Shown: one piece after another, positions 1 to 7,885 of the stretch
Layout: every line of letters starts with the position of its first letter
Numbering within the stretch: the stretch's first letter is position 1
From: Haloterrigena gelatinilytica
GTDB taxonomy: Archaea; Halobacteriota; Halobacteria; Halobacteriales; Natrialbaceae
NCBI RefSeq assembly: GCF_013342145.1
Contig: NZ_JABUQZ010000001.1
Location: 992,001 to 1,056,000, forward strand
DNA: 64,000 bases
Reading direction: 5' to 3'
Notes under the pieces: model-generated
What the model was told of the DNA's origin: nothing
Database searches by the model: none
Seen by the model: the letters and a program-made list of their open reading frames with translations, nothing else
Position numbers and translations under genes: made by a program

Positions 1-417
1 GAACTACAAGCCGCACTCCCCCACATCATCCAAGAAACCATTCAGAGCCTATCAGAAGAAGAAATCCAGCGAATCAGAAACGATTCCACGAATAAAGTTG
101 TGAGTGGGGAAGTCGCACAAATCATTCCACCAGCGAAACAGACGAAATACTTCATCGAAGAACTTGCCACAGATACCTCGATGAAGAACTTCATCTCCGG
201 CAAATACATGATTGTGATCTGGCCGGACGGCAAACCATCACTACTCGATCAATACCTACCATTCGGGGAAGTGAACAGCCATTTAGTAGTGAGTGATTCG
301 GTCTGGTTCGCCGAAGGCGAAGAAGTCGGATTAGTCGTTGAAGATACCGGATACAAGTTCGGGAATGAGGACTCTCTGTATGAAGTAACCGAAACACCGG
401 GTGATTCCGATGAGTGA
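1..417 (+). CDS. 5'-truncated hypothetical proviral protein
   Basis: The reading frame is open from the first base of the window, so the N-terminus lies outside it; the first in-frame GTG (position 100) is probably internal. The visible 138 residues start with an amphipathic helix rich in Glu and Gln, followed by a mixed beta region (YMIVIWPDGKPSLL) and an acidic tail. I recognise no family. It is co-directional and overlapping with the next small gene, typical of compact viral or plasmid operons, and the region is poorer in GC than the chromosome beyond 3 kb. Confidence 0.6.
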   Translation, partial: ELQAALPHIIQETIQSLSEEEIQRIRNDSTNKVVSGEVAQIIPPAKQTKYFIEELATDTSMKNFISGKYMIVIWPDGKPSLLDQYLPFGEVNSHLVVSDSVWFAEGEEVGLVVEDTGYKFGNEDSLYEVTETPGDSDE

Positions 418-592
418 CGACGTATTGATGATGGGATCGGAAGACGAATGCGCTCAATGCGGAGACGAACCATCCCATCTTAACGAATCACCAGCCCCAT
501 TCCCTGACTACGATTTGATGCAGCACTACCATTGCCATGACTGCCACAACCAATTGTCTTCAGCCAGTCAGAGGCAATGCCACCTCATTTAA
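410..592 (+). CDS. zinc-ribbon microprotein
   Basis: A 60-residue acidic protein whose ATG at 410 overlaps the upstream stop (ATGAGTGA), suggesting coupled translation. Two Cys pairs are visible, CAQC near residues 14-17 and CHDC near 45-48, with nearby His residues; this is the layout of a single zinc ribbon. No enzymatic domain fits. Such small zinc proteins are common in haloarchaeal viruses and plasmids and may bind nucleic acid or protein partners; the specific role is unknown. Confidence 0.55.
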   Translation: MSDDVLMMGSEDECAQCGDEPSHLNESPAPFPDYDLMQHYHCHDCHNQLSSASQRQCHLI

Positions 593-856
593 CCACTACC
601 CCCACACTCCACTGTTTCAAGTGTCGCCCTCCGAACGATGGAATGAAGATGAAGAACGATTAAACAGGATTTGGGCACGGACACGAGAGTATCACTGGGC
701 AACCATGGTCCTTCGCACGGTGTCGGGACGCAACTTACGTCCCATCCTCCGTGCCCATCCGAAAGACAGGAAGGGTTTAAGACCTACCAGTACCTAGATA
801 AGAATGCGTTGTCAGACGCCACTGATTCCCATTTCGGGAATCTGTTTTTCAGGGAA

Positions 857-1494
857 TTAACGAATCCTAATAGAGTTAGAGACAATTCTAATAGAGGGTA
901 TAGGCTTTCTACTCTACGATAACAGGATTTAGAAACGATATTGGGATTGGGTTCCGAGAAACTATACTATACGATGTACTCAGAAAAATGGAGTGCCCCC
1001 CTCAAATTTCCCAGAAAGACAGAGAACCGCACTAACCGGGAAAGAGTTGCTTTGGTTACGATGAGAACGGCGATCTTGGCTAAATTAGGATTGGGATTGT
1101 CCTTGTCAACAGGATTGGGAGTGCTGTTTGGTTCACTTGCTTTCTTTCTCCTTTTCTCAATTAACACTAACTAACCTGAATCCGAAATGTTTAAGACCCT
1201 ATAGTACCTATAGTATGATAGGGGTATCCCCAAACGCATTATCTTACTACGTAAGATGATGTCGTTGGCTTCTCTACTTCCCGAAATCACGGGTTTCAGG
1301 GAAATGCGGACAATTCGTATTCTCAGGTTCTCTATCTCCAGAAAAATCACCCCTGCCTACCTTTTCTCTAACTCCTTCGTATAGTATAGTTTTTCGAGGT
1401 TCCATCCCTAAAACCGTTCTACTCCCTATATTCTCAGAGTACAGACCCTGTATCCTCTATTAGAATTGCCTCTAACTCTATTAGGATTCGTTAA
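857..1494. repeat. long inverted repeat with 21-bp-spaced iterons
   Basis: The left arm starts TTAACGAATCCTAATAGAG and the right arm ends with its complement. Over about 45 bp the arms differ at only a few positions. Each arm holds two copies of CTAATAGAG spaced 21 bp (867 and 888 on the left; complements at 1455 and 1476 on the right), i.e. two helical turns, as expected for cooperative binding sites. The arms enclose about 545 bp. Confidence 0.75.
959..1392. repeat. inner perfect 15-bp inverted repeat
   Basis: AAACTATACTATACG at 959-973 is exactly complementary to CGTATAGTATAGTTT at 1378-1392, nested inside the larger inverted repeat. Each arm contains a TATA-like core, so these could also be outward-facing or inward-facing promoters flanking the origin candidate. 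Confidence 0.7.
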
Positions 1495-1548
1495 ATCTCC
1501 GATACTTTTTAACTAACCCCCTGTCTATCTTGATGTGTAAGCAAAACA

Positions 1549-2448
1549 ATGGTGTCTGACAACGTATCATTCACACTCTCCACCGAGGAGAGTCGTGACG
1601 CAGAAGAAGTAATCGAAGAACAGTACAAGAACAAGTCTGACGGTCTTCGTGGCCTACTCGAATTAGCGGCTAACGACAAAGTACAGCAGATTGCTGAGTA
1701 TCACGAAGTGGATGTCGTTGAAGCAGTTGAAATGGCTGTTGACGGCTATGTTGTTCCCGATGAATCCGGTGATCCACTGGGAGAGTATGATCCTGAATCG
1801 GAAGGAGTGACGCTTTCCACAGACGTTCTTCGCGAAATCCAGCCAATGAATCCGAATCACGAAGTGAATCCTGATCATATCGATTCACTGCCGCAGACGG
1901 TTGAGGCGAAGAAGGCTGTAGTGACTGCTATCATTCGGTATGATTCCAAACAACTTCCACGTGATCACGTTCGAGAGATGTGTAAGGATGTGCTGGGTGT
2001 ACAGGATTCAACGATAGAGAAGAAGGATTATTTTGAGGATGTGTTGGATAACTTGATTCCGCATCCTGTAGAGAGTAATCCAATGTATTATACACATCCC
2101 AAGCATCTGCATAAAGACCTTAAGTCACAGTTGGGGCCTGATGGTATGATCAGGACAACACTGAAGGATGAAATAGTTGAGATGATGGAAGATGATGATG
2201 CAGATAGTGATGACATCAAGGAATATTTGGATAAGACTGTTGATGAGTATAATGCGTGGATGGATGTAGACATGGGGGCTGGTGTATTGACTGATGAAGA
2301 GCGGGATGCGGTTGAAGATGAATTGAAGGAAGTGATTGAGATGGTGACGGATGAGGTGGGTATTGATGTGAACGGGATGGATGTTGAGATGGCGGATGAA
2401 GTGGATGGTGAGATGGGTGAGTTGATGGACGCTGAACCGGTTCAGTAA
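1549..2448 (+). CDS. hypothetical acidic proviral/plasmid protein
   Basis: A 299-residue acidic protein starting at an ATG shortly after a TATA-like stretch (GATACTTTTTAACT, about 1501-1514). Residues 1-70 form helices that could be a regulator-like fold (VSFTLSTEESRDAEEVIEE); the middle is mixed; the C-terminal 80 residues are extremely rich in Asp, Glu and Met. No catalytic motif is evident. Its position immediately beside the inverted-repeat region makes a replication or partition role possible, but that is inference only. Confidence 0.6.
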   Translation: MVSDNVSFTLSTEESRDAEEVIEEQYKNKSDGLRGLLELAANDKVQQIAEYHEVDVVEAVEMAVDGYVVPDESGDPLGEYDPESEGVTLSTDVLREIQPMNPNHEVNPDHIDSLPQTVEAKKAVVTAIIRYDSKQLPRDHVREMCKDVLGVQDSTIEKKDYFEDVLDNLIPHPVESNPMYYTHPKHLHKDLKSQLGPDGMIRTTLKDEIVEMMEDDDADSDDIKEYLDKTVDEYNAWMDVDMGAGVLTDEERDAVEDELKEVIEMVTDEVGIDVNGMDVEMADEVDGEMGELMDAEPVQ

Positions 2449-2514
2449 GCCGGGTTTCTCTTCTCTTGCGTTATTCGGGACAGTAGTCTTCAGCCGGTGC
2501 GACAAACTATCATC

Positions 2515-2550
2515 GCGGGCCATGCGCCCGCCGCGTCCGACAGGACGCGG
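2515..2550 (+). terminator. tandem GC-rich hairpins
   Basis: Two stable hairpins follow each other: GCGGGC-catgc-GCCCGC (2515-2531) and the perfect 8-bp stem CCGCGTCC-gaca-GGACGCGG (2531-2550). They lie 67 bases after the 1549-2448 gene. There is no T-run, so they may end or stabilise a transcript, or belong to a small RNA. Confidence 0.45.
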
Positions 2551-2796
2551 GATGCCTATAGATGTGGAATCCATCAAGAGCGACTCGGCAGGCAGGCCTG
2601 ACCGGACCTACTTATCGAAGACAAATGTTAAGGATTTGCCCGATCTCCTTGTAGCTGAACCACGGGACAGTAGCCTGATAGAACACGACCGTCGCTACTC
2701 CACGTGAAGTCAACTCCGAGATCAATACGTCGCTACGCGGAAAATCGCAAGAAGGAACCCGAATCTGGATTCCTTATGGTAGCGGTGCGGGGGAAA
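2551..2796. other. junction between left element and tRNA-Val
   Basis: No supported gene. The interval contains a hairpin AAGGAA..TTCCTT (2752-2775) just downstream of the 3' end of tRNA-Val and could contain the attachment junction. The other attachment copy would lie outside the window. Confidence 0.35.
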
Positions 2797-2871
2797 TGGG
2801 TTGGGGCAGATTTGAACTGCCGGCCTCCTCCATGTCAAGGAGGTGTCATAACCAGACTAGACCACCAACCC
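2797..2871 (-). tRNA. tRNA-Val(GAC)
   Basis: On the minus strand the acceptor GGGTTGG pairs with CCAACCC. The anticodon arm is CCTCC-TTGACAT-GGAGG with anticodon GAC, and the T-arm is CCGGC-AGTTCAAATCT-GCC-like with the conserved GTTCAAAT. No intron. Its 3' end faces the left element, the standard geometry for an element integrated by tRNA 3'-end recombination. Confidence 0.9.
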
Positions 2872-2989
2872 GCCTGGTTTCGCTTGCGTGGCGTCCGTCG
2901 CCACCTCGCCTGCACTCAATCGTTGCCGGCCACCGTAATTGAAGGTTTCGAATCGGACGCCGTACGCGACTCCACCGCACGATGACCTC

Positions 2990-3054
2990 CGACACGCTTA
3001 AGTCGATGTACTCATTTGAGCATTACAAGACAACTACGTACATTGGTGTTCACT
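2990..3054 (+). promoter_or_regulatory. trpDFEG promoter region
   Basis: A TATA-like CGCTTAAGTC lies near 2994-3003 and a short palindrome CTCATTTGAG at 3011-3020, in the gap between tRNA-Val and trpD. Halophilic trp clusters are tryptophan-regulated, so an operator here is plausible, but the exact site is inferred. Confidence 0.4.
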
Positions 3055-4071
3055 ATGCAGGAGTACGTCGAACGGGTGACCGAGGGCGAGGATCTCACAC
3101 AGGAAGACGCTCGAGCGGCCTCGACGGCCGTTTTCGAGGGCGCGACGGAGGCGCAGATCGGCGCGCTGCTGGCGGCGTTACGAGCGAAAGGCGAGACGGA
3201 AGCCGAAATCGCCGGCTTCGCCGAAGGAATGCGCAACGCGGCCAGAACGATCACGCCGGACCGCGAGCCGCTGGTCGATACCTGCGGGACGGGCGGGGAC
3301 GACTACGATACGATCAACGTCTCGACGACCAGCGCGATCGTCGCCGCGGGCGCCGGCGTCCCGGTCGCCAAACACGGTAACTACTCCGTCTCGTCGTCGT
3401 CGGGCAGCGCGGACGTCCTGGAGGAAGTCGGCGTCGACGTCGAGGCCGAGCCCCCCGCGGTCGAGGAAGCGATCGAACGCGACGGCATCGGCTTCATGCT
3501 CGCGCCGGTGTTCCACCCCGCGATGAAGGCCGTCATCGGCCCGCGCAAGGAACTCGGCATGCGGACGATCTTCAACGTCCTCGGCCCGCTGACGAACCCC
3601 GCCGGCGCGAACGCGCAGGTCGTCGGCGTCTACGACCCCGACCTGGTGCCCGTCCTCGCGGACGCCCTCTCGCGGATGGACGTCGAGCGCGCGCTGGTCG
3701 TCCACGGCGCGGGCACCGACGAGATCGCCATCCACGGCGAGACCGTCGCCGCCGAAGTGACGGGCGCAGACGTCGAGGAGTACGCCCTCGAGCCCGCCGA
3801 CCTCGGCCTCGAAGAACACGACATCGCGGACATCTCGGGCGGTTCGCCCGCGGAGAACGCCGCCGACATGCGCGGCATCGTCGAGGGCGATGTCACGGGT
3901 GCGAAACGGGACGTCATCCTCGCGAACGCCGGCGCGGCGATCTACGTCGCCGGCGAAGCCGACTCGCTCGCGGCCGGCGCCGACGCCGCCCGCGAGGCGA
4001 TCGAGTCCGGCGACGCCGCGACGAAACTCGACCACCTCCGGGGCGAAGTGGCCGAACCCGAGGGACGATGA
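3055..4071 (+). CDS. trpD: anthranilate phosphoribosyltransferase
   Basis: TrpD transfers the phosphoribosyl group of PRPP to anthranilate, the second committed step of tryptophan synthesis, in the cytoplasm. The 338-residue protein has the diagnostic glycine-rich PRPP loop DTCGTGGDDYDTINVST, followed by KHGNYSVSSSSGSAD for anthranilate and phosphate contacts, and GPLTNPAGA further on. I chose the ATG at 3055 because the family N-terminus MQEYVERV begins there; an upstream in-frame extension from 3016 is not conserved-looking. It is first in a four-gene cluster and overlaps trpF by 4 bases (ATGA). Confidence 0.96.
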   Translation: MQEYVERVTEGEDLTQEDARAASTAVFEGATEAQIGALLAALRAKGETEAEIAGFAEGMRNAARTITPDREPLVDTCGTGGDDYDTINVSTTSAIVAAGAGVPVAKHGNYSVSSSSGSADVLEEVGVDVEAEPPAVEEAIERDGIGFMLAPVFHPAMKAVIGPRKELGMRTIFNVLGPLTNPAGANAQVVGVYDPDLVPVLADALSRMDVERALVVHGAGTDEIAIHGETVAAEVTGADVEEYALEPADLGLEEHDIADISGGSPAENAADMRGIVEGDVTGAKRDVILANAGAAIYVAGEADSLAAGADAAREAIESGDAATKLDHLRGEVAEPEGR

Positions 4072-4718
4072 CGCGGGTGAAGATCTGCGGGCTGACAAAC
4101 GAGGACGACCTCGAGACGGCCGTCGCGGCCGGCGCCGACGCGCTCGGGATCATCTGCGACGTCTCCGTCGACACCCCGCGGGAGGTCGCGGTCGAGCGCG
4201 CCCGCGAACTCGTCGACGCCGCGCCGCCGTTCGTGACGACCGTCCTCGTGACGATGCCGTCCGGCCCCGAGCGCGCGATCGAACTGGCCGACGAGATCGA
4301 ACCCGACGCGATCCAGTTCCACGGGAGCATTCGACTCGGCGATCTGGCGTACCTGCGCGCGAACGTCGACGCGAAACTCCTGCTCGCCGTCGACGCCGAC
4401 GACGCGGTCCGCGCCGAGACCTACGACGACGTGGTCGACGGCCTCCTCGTCGACACGCCGGCCGCGGACGGCGGCGGCGGCACCGGCGAGACCCACGACT
4501 GGGACCAGACGCGGGTGGCGACCGCGGACCTCGAATCACCGCTGATCCTGGCGGGCGGACTCACGCCCGACAACGTCGCGGACGCCGTCCGGACGGTCGA
4601 ACCGTTCGCGGTCGACGTCGCCAGCGGCGTCGAGGCCGAGGGCGGCGTCAAGGACCCGGGGGCCGTCCGATCGTTCGTCGATCAAGCCAAGAACGCCCGC
4701 CGAACGGCGGAGCCGTGA
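4068..4718 (+). CDS. trpF: phosphoribosylanthranilate isomerase
   Basis: TrpF catalyses the Amadori rearrangement of N-(5'-phosphoribosyl)anthranilate to CdRP in a TIM barrel. The 216-residue protein starts MTRVKICGLTNEDD, with the catalytic Cys in KICG, and ends with the phosphate-binding loop LAGGLTPDNV and a VDVASGVE segment. Start is coupled to trpD by ATGA. Asp/Glu content is typical for a halophilic cytoplasmic enzyme. Confidence 0.95.
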   Translation: MTRVKICGLTNEDDLETAVAAGADALGIICDVSVDTPREVAVERARELVDAAPPFVTTVLVTMPSGPERAIELADEIEPDAIQFHGSIRLGDLAYLRANVDAKLLLAVDADDAVRAETYDDVVDGLLVDTPAADGGGGTGETHDWDQTRVATADLESPLILAGGLTPDNVADAVRTVEPFAVDVASGVEAEGGVKDPGAVRSFVDQAKNARRTAEP

Positions 4719-4743
4719 TCACCCGTGACCGACTCCCACACTT

Positions 4744-6396
4744 ATGACTGACGCCGACACCGACGTATCGCCGACGCTCGACATCGATCGGGAGACGTTC
4801 CGCGAGCACGCGGGCGAGGACGAGGACCCGGTCGTCGTCCGCGCCGTCGCGACCCTCGACGTGGAGACGACGCCCCTCGAGGCCTACGCCGCTCTCACCG
4901 GCCGCTCGGCCTCGAGCGACCGGGAGCGATCGCCGTACGCCTTCCTGCTCGAGAGCGCCGAAAAGACCGCCTCGAGCGACCCGGACGGCGCCTTCCGACC
5001 GAGTTCGGCGGACGCGGATCGCCACGCGCGCTACTCCTACGTCGGCTACGACCCCGATGCCGTCGTCACGGTCGACCCCGAGGAGACGACGGTCGAGCGA
5101 CTCACGGACGACGCGCCGCGGGAGCTGATCGGGACCGATCCCGAGGGCGACACCGTCGACGCGCTCCGGGCGGCGATGCCGGACGTCCGCTTCGCGAACC
5201 CGCCCGAACACGACCGCCAGCACCTGACCGGCGGGCTGGTCGGCTTTCTGGCCTACGACGCCGTCTACGACCTCTGGCTCGAGGAGGTCGGCCGCGAGCG
5301 CCCCGAGTCGCGGTTCCCGGACGCCGAATTCGTTCTGACGACGAAGACGCTCGCGTTCGACGAGCGCGACGGGACGGTCTCGCTGGACTGCACGCCGATC
5401 GTCGAGGCCGACGACGACCCCGACGCGGTCTACGACGCCGTCCTCGAGGAGGCCGAAGCCGTCGCGGAAACGCTGCGGGCCGCGTCGGCGCCGGAGACCG
5501 GCGGGTTCGTCCGGGAGGACGAGGTCGTCGGGCCGAAAGACGAGTACGAGGAGAGCGTCCGCCGGGCCAAGGAACACGTCCTCGACGGCGACATCTACCA
5601 GGGCGTCGTCTCGCGGACGCGCGAACTGTACGGCGACGTCGACCCCCTCGGCTTCTACGAGGCGATGCGCGACGTCAACCCGTCGCCGTACATGTACCTG
5701 CTCGAGCACGACGATCTGACCGTCGTCGGCGCGAGCCCCGAGACGCTGGTCTCCGTGCGCGGGCGCGAGGTCATGTCGAATCCCATCGCGGGGACGTGCG
5801 ACCGGGGCTCGAGTCCCGTCGAGGACCGCCGACTGGCCGGCGAGATGCTGGCCGACGAGAAGGAGCGGGCCGAGCACACGATGCTGGTCGATCTGGCGCG
5901 AAACGACGTGCGCCGCGTCTCGGAGGCCGGCACCGTGCGGGTCGACGAGTTCATGAACGTGCTCAAGTACAGCCACGTCCAGCACATCGAGTCGACGGTG
6001 ACGGGCGACCTCGCGAGCGACGCGGACGCGTTCGACGCGACGCGAGCCTCGTTCCCCGCCGGCACCCTCTCCGGCGCGCCGAAGATCCGAGCGATGGAGA
6101 TCATCGACGATCTGGAACGTGACCCGCGGGGACTGTACGGCGGCGGCGTCGGCTACTACTCGTGGTGTGGCGACGCGGACTTCGCGATCGTGATCCGGAC
6201 CGCCACCGTAGAGGACGAAGGAGACCGGGATCGGATCACCGTCCGCGCCGGCGCCGGCCTGGTCGCCGACAGCGATCCGACCGCCGAGTACGAGGAGACC
6301 GAGAAGAAGATGGGCGGCGTCCTCGCTGCCCTCGAGGCGATCGAGGACGACGAGGCCGGCGACGAACTCGAGTCCTCGCCGGAGGTGAGCCGATGA
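4744..6396 (+). CDS. trpE: anthranilate synthase component I
   Basis: TrpE converts chorismate to anthranilate using ammonia from TrpG. The 550-residue protein has the chorismate-binding core in order: GDIYQGVVSR, SPETLVSVRGREVMSNPIAG, GTCDRGSSP, HTMLVDLARNDVRRVSE, KYSHVQHIESTV and FPAGTLSGAPKIRAM. Two Ser-rich stretches near residues 57-100 are halophilic insertions. It lies 25 bp after trpF and overlaps trpG by 4 bases. The trpCBA genes are not in this window; haloarchaea commonly keep them in a separate cluster. Confidence 0.96.
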   Translation: MTDADTDVSPTLDIDRETFREHAGEDEDPVVVRAVATLDVETTPLEAYAALTGRSASSDRERSPYAFLLESAEKTASSDPDGAFRPSSADADRHARYSYVGYDPDAVVTVDPEETTVERLTDDAPRELIGTDPEGDTVDALRAAMPDVRFANPPEHDRQHLTGGLVGFLAYDAVYDLWLEEVGRERPESRFPDAEFVLTTKTLAFDERDGTVSLDCTPIVEADDDPDAVYDAVLEEAEAVAETLRAASAPETGGFVREDEVVGPKDEYEESVRRAKEHVLDGDIYQGVVSRTRELYGDVDPLGFYEAMRDVNPSPYMYLLEHDDLTVVGASPETLVSVRGREVMSNPIAGTCDRGSSPVEDRRLAGEMLADEKERAEHTMLVDLARNDVRRVSEAGTVRVDEFMNVLKYSHVQHIESTVTGDLASDADAFDATRASFPAGTLSGAPKIRAMEIIDDLERDPRGLYGGGVGYYSWCGDADFAIVIRTATVEDEGDRDRITVRAGAGLVADSDPTAEYEETEKKMGGVLAALEAIEDDEAGDELESSPEVSR

Positions 6397-7103
6397 GTAC
6401 GATGGACGACGAGCGGTCCGCCGACGCGGCCGAAACCGAGGGGTCGGACGCGGGCGGCGAGGCGGAGCCGCTGACGGTGCTGTTCGTCGACAACTACGAC
6501 TCCTTTACGTACAACTTAGTCGAGTACGTCAGCCAGCACGAGGGCACCGAAACCGCGGTGCTGAAGAACACCGCCTCGCTCGAGGACGTCCGCGCGGTCG
6601 ACCCCGACGCGATCATCGTCAGTCCGGGACCGGGCCACCCGAAGAACGACCGCGACGTCGGCGTCACGATGGACGTGCTCCGAGAGGTGAGTCCCGAGGT
6701 GCCGACGCTGGGCGTCTGTCTCGGCCTCGAGGCGGCCGTCTACGAGTACGGCGGCACCGTCGGCCGGGCGCCGGCGCCGATCCACGGCAAGGCCTCCGCC
6801 GTCGACCACGACGGCGAGGGAGTCTTCGCGGGCCTCGAACAGGGCCTTCGCGCCGGCCGGTATCACTCGCTGATCGCGACCGAGGTGCCAGACTGTTTCG
6901 ACGTCACTGCGACGGCGGAACACAGCACGGAACACCGTTCCGCTGGCTCTGCGGCGGAGCCACAGAACGACGGCGAGACGCTCGTGATGGGGGTCCGCCA
7001 CCGCGAGCATCCGATCGAGGCCGTGCAGTTCCACCCCGAGAGCGTGCTCACGGCGGTCGGTCACGACGTGATCGAGAACTTCCTCGAGTCGATCGACGGC
7101 TGA
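6393..7103 (+). CDS. trpG: anthranilate synthase component II (glutamine amidotransferase)
   Basis: TrpG hydrolyses glutamine and channels ammonia to TrpE. After an acidic, likely disordered N-terminal 30 residues comes LFVDNYDSFTYNLVEY, then the oxyanion strand IIVSPGPGHP, the nucleophile elbow GVCLGLEA with the catalytic Cys, and the His/Glu pair in VQFHPES. The residues after the Cys are GLE rather than the commoner GHQ. A short low-complexity insertion (about residues 170-190) precedes the last domain. Start ATG at 6393 overlaps the trpE stop. Confidence 0.95.
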   Translation: MSTMDDERSADAAETEGSDAGGEAEPLTVLFVDNYDSFTYNLVEYVSQHEGTETAVLKNTASLEDVRAVDPDAIIVSPGPGHPKNDRDVGVTMDVLREVSPEVPTLGVCLGLEAAVYEYGGTVGRAPAPIHGKASAVDHDGEGVFAGLEQGLRAGRYHSLIATEVPDCFDVTATAEHSTEHRSAGSAAEPQNDGETLVMGVRHREHPIEAVQFHPESVLTAVGHDVIENFLESIDG

Positions 7104-7133
7104 ACCGTCTCCTCGAGCGGGCCGAACGTAGTA

Positions 7134-7157
7134 TCGGGTTACCGAGTTCGAACCCGA
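7134..7157 (+). terminator. hairpin after trpG
   Basis: TCGGGTT (7134-7140) and AACCCGA (7151-7157) form a 7-bp stem 30 bases beyond the trpG stop, a candidate end of the trp transcript. No clear T-run follows. Confidence 0.35.
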
Positions 7158-7264
7158 GAGAGCGACGGGCATCTCGAGGCCCAGCAGCGTCGAGACAGAA
7201 CTGACGATACACCGGCTGAAGCTCTCGCTTCGACGCGATACCTACGGACCGTGTCAATACCGAG

Positions 7265-7453
7265 TTAGAAGAACGGCAGGAACGACAGGTCGGTGACGCC
7301 GGCCGTGTAGAGGCCGGCGAGGACGATAGCGGAGACGATACCGACGCGGATCGCCAGTTTGATCGCGATTTTGATTGCGACGACGGCGACCGCCAGCGCG
7401 GCCAGACCCGCCAGCACGAGCAGAACGGTCGACGAGGTCAATGGTTCGACCAT
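7265..7453 (-). CDS. small two-helix membrane protein
   Basis: A 62-residue protein, MVEPLTSSTVLLVLAGLAAL at its N-terminus, with a hydrophobic segment at 8-30 and a second at 36-58, and two Lys residues between. The ATG at 7453 has an AGGAG motif a few bases upstream and a promoter-sized gap further up; the longer in-frame extension to 7720 is not hydrophobic and is probably non-coding. Convergent with trpG and divergent from nrdJ. Function unknown. Confidence 0.65.
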   Translation of the reverse strand: MVEPLTSSTVLLVLAGLAALAVAVVAIKIAIKLAIRVGIVSAIVLAGLYTAGVTDLSFLPFF

Positions 7454-7885
7454 GGGAACTCCTGCGTATTGCAGGGACGTAATCTTTCCGGATAGAATGA
7501 ACGAATCGCTCCCGTGACTCTTCGAAGCGCCGAGCGGTCGGTTTGGAACCCGAAACCACACGACAGCGCGGTGAATATACCCGCTGAAGACTACTTTCAG
7601 GACGCTCTGAAAATCGTTAAGACCGTCGGCGTTGTAGGTGTTGATAGCCACGGTTACGGCCGTCTCGAGTAGCCGTGTTCGAACCCGAAACGATAGGATA
7701 CGAAAGGACCCCAGAGACATCTATCCAACTGAATTTGTCCTAATACAAGAAAAGTAGGACAACAACACCACGTTTTAAGATGGACCGATGTCTACCGAAC
7801 CTTCGTCACGAATGATGCGAGCCAGCACTCGGACCCACGCTAGAATCGCCACCCCGCGGCCGGGGAACTACGAGGTGACCCGCGC
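7454..7885. promoter_or_regulatory. nrdJ promoter region with inverted repeat
   Basis: The 432-base gap holds no gene. GTCCTA (7737-7742) and TAGGAC (7755-7760) form a spaced palindrome about 12 bases before the TATA box CGTTTTAAGA (about 7771-7780), with a predicted start near 7803 and an 80-base leader before nrdJ. The palindrome position fits a regulator of the RNR gene; the regulator is unknown. Confidence 0.45.

Larger units (their letters stand above)
593..1548. other. AT-rich non-coding region, candidate replication origin of the left element
   Basis: No convincing gene is seen in 956 bases. The region is built from nested inverted repeats (arms 857-904/1450-1494 and 959-973/1378-1392), a direct repeat of a TTTAAGACC..AGTACCTA motif (776-797 and 1190-1212), and a palindrome ATCTTAC-tac-GTAAGAT (1242-1258). 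Short ORFs here lack acidic composition and are ignored. Iteron-like repeats with AT-rich cores between genes are typical of plasmid or viral origins; that function is inferred. Confidence 0.5.

Noticed and set aside
2522-2707. ORF 2522-2707 and ORF 2704-2985
   Set aside because: The first runs through the tandem hairpins and the second through tRNA-Val; no coding signature.
3178-4098. Long minus-strand ORFs inside trpD and nrdJ (e.g. 3178-4098, 7868-9163, 9200-10561)
   Set aside because: They are shadow frames caused by high GC at third codon positions; their products are Arg/His/Val-rich and unlike haloarchaeal proteins.
7781-7885. Cobalamin riboswitch before nrdJ
   Set aside because: No B12-box-like core is visible, and such riboswitches are not expected in haloarchaea.
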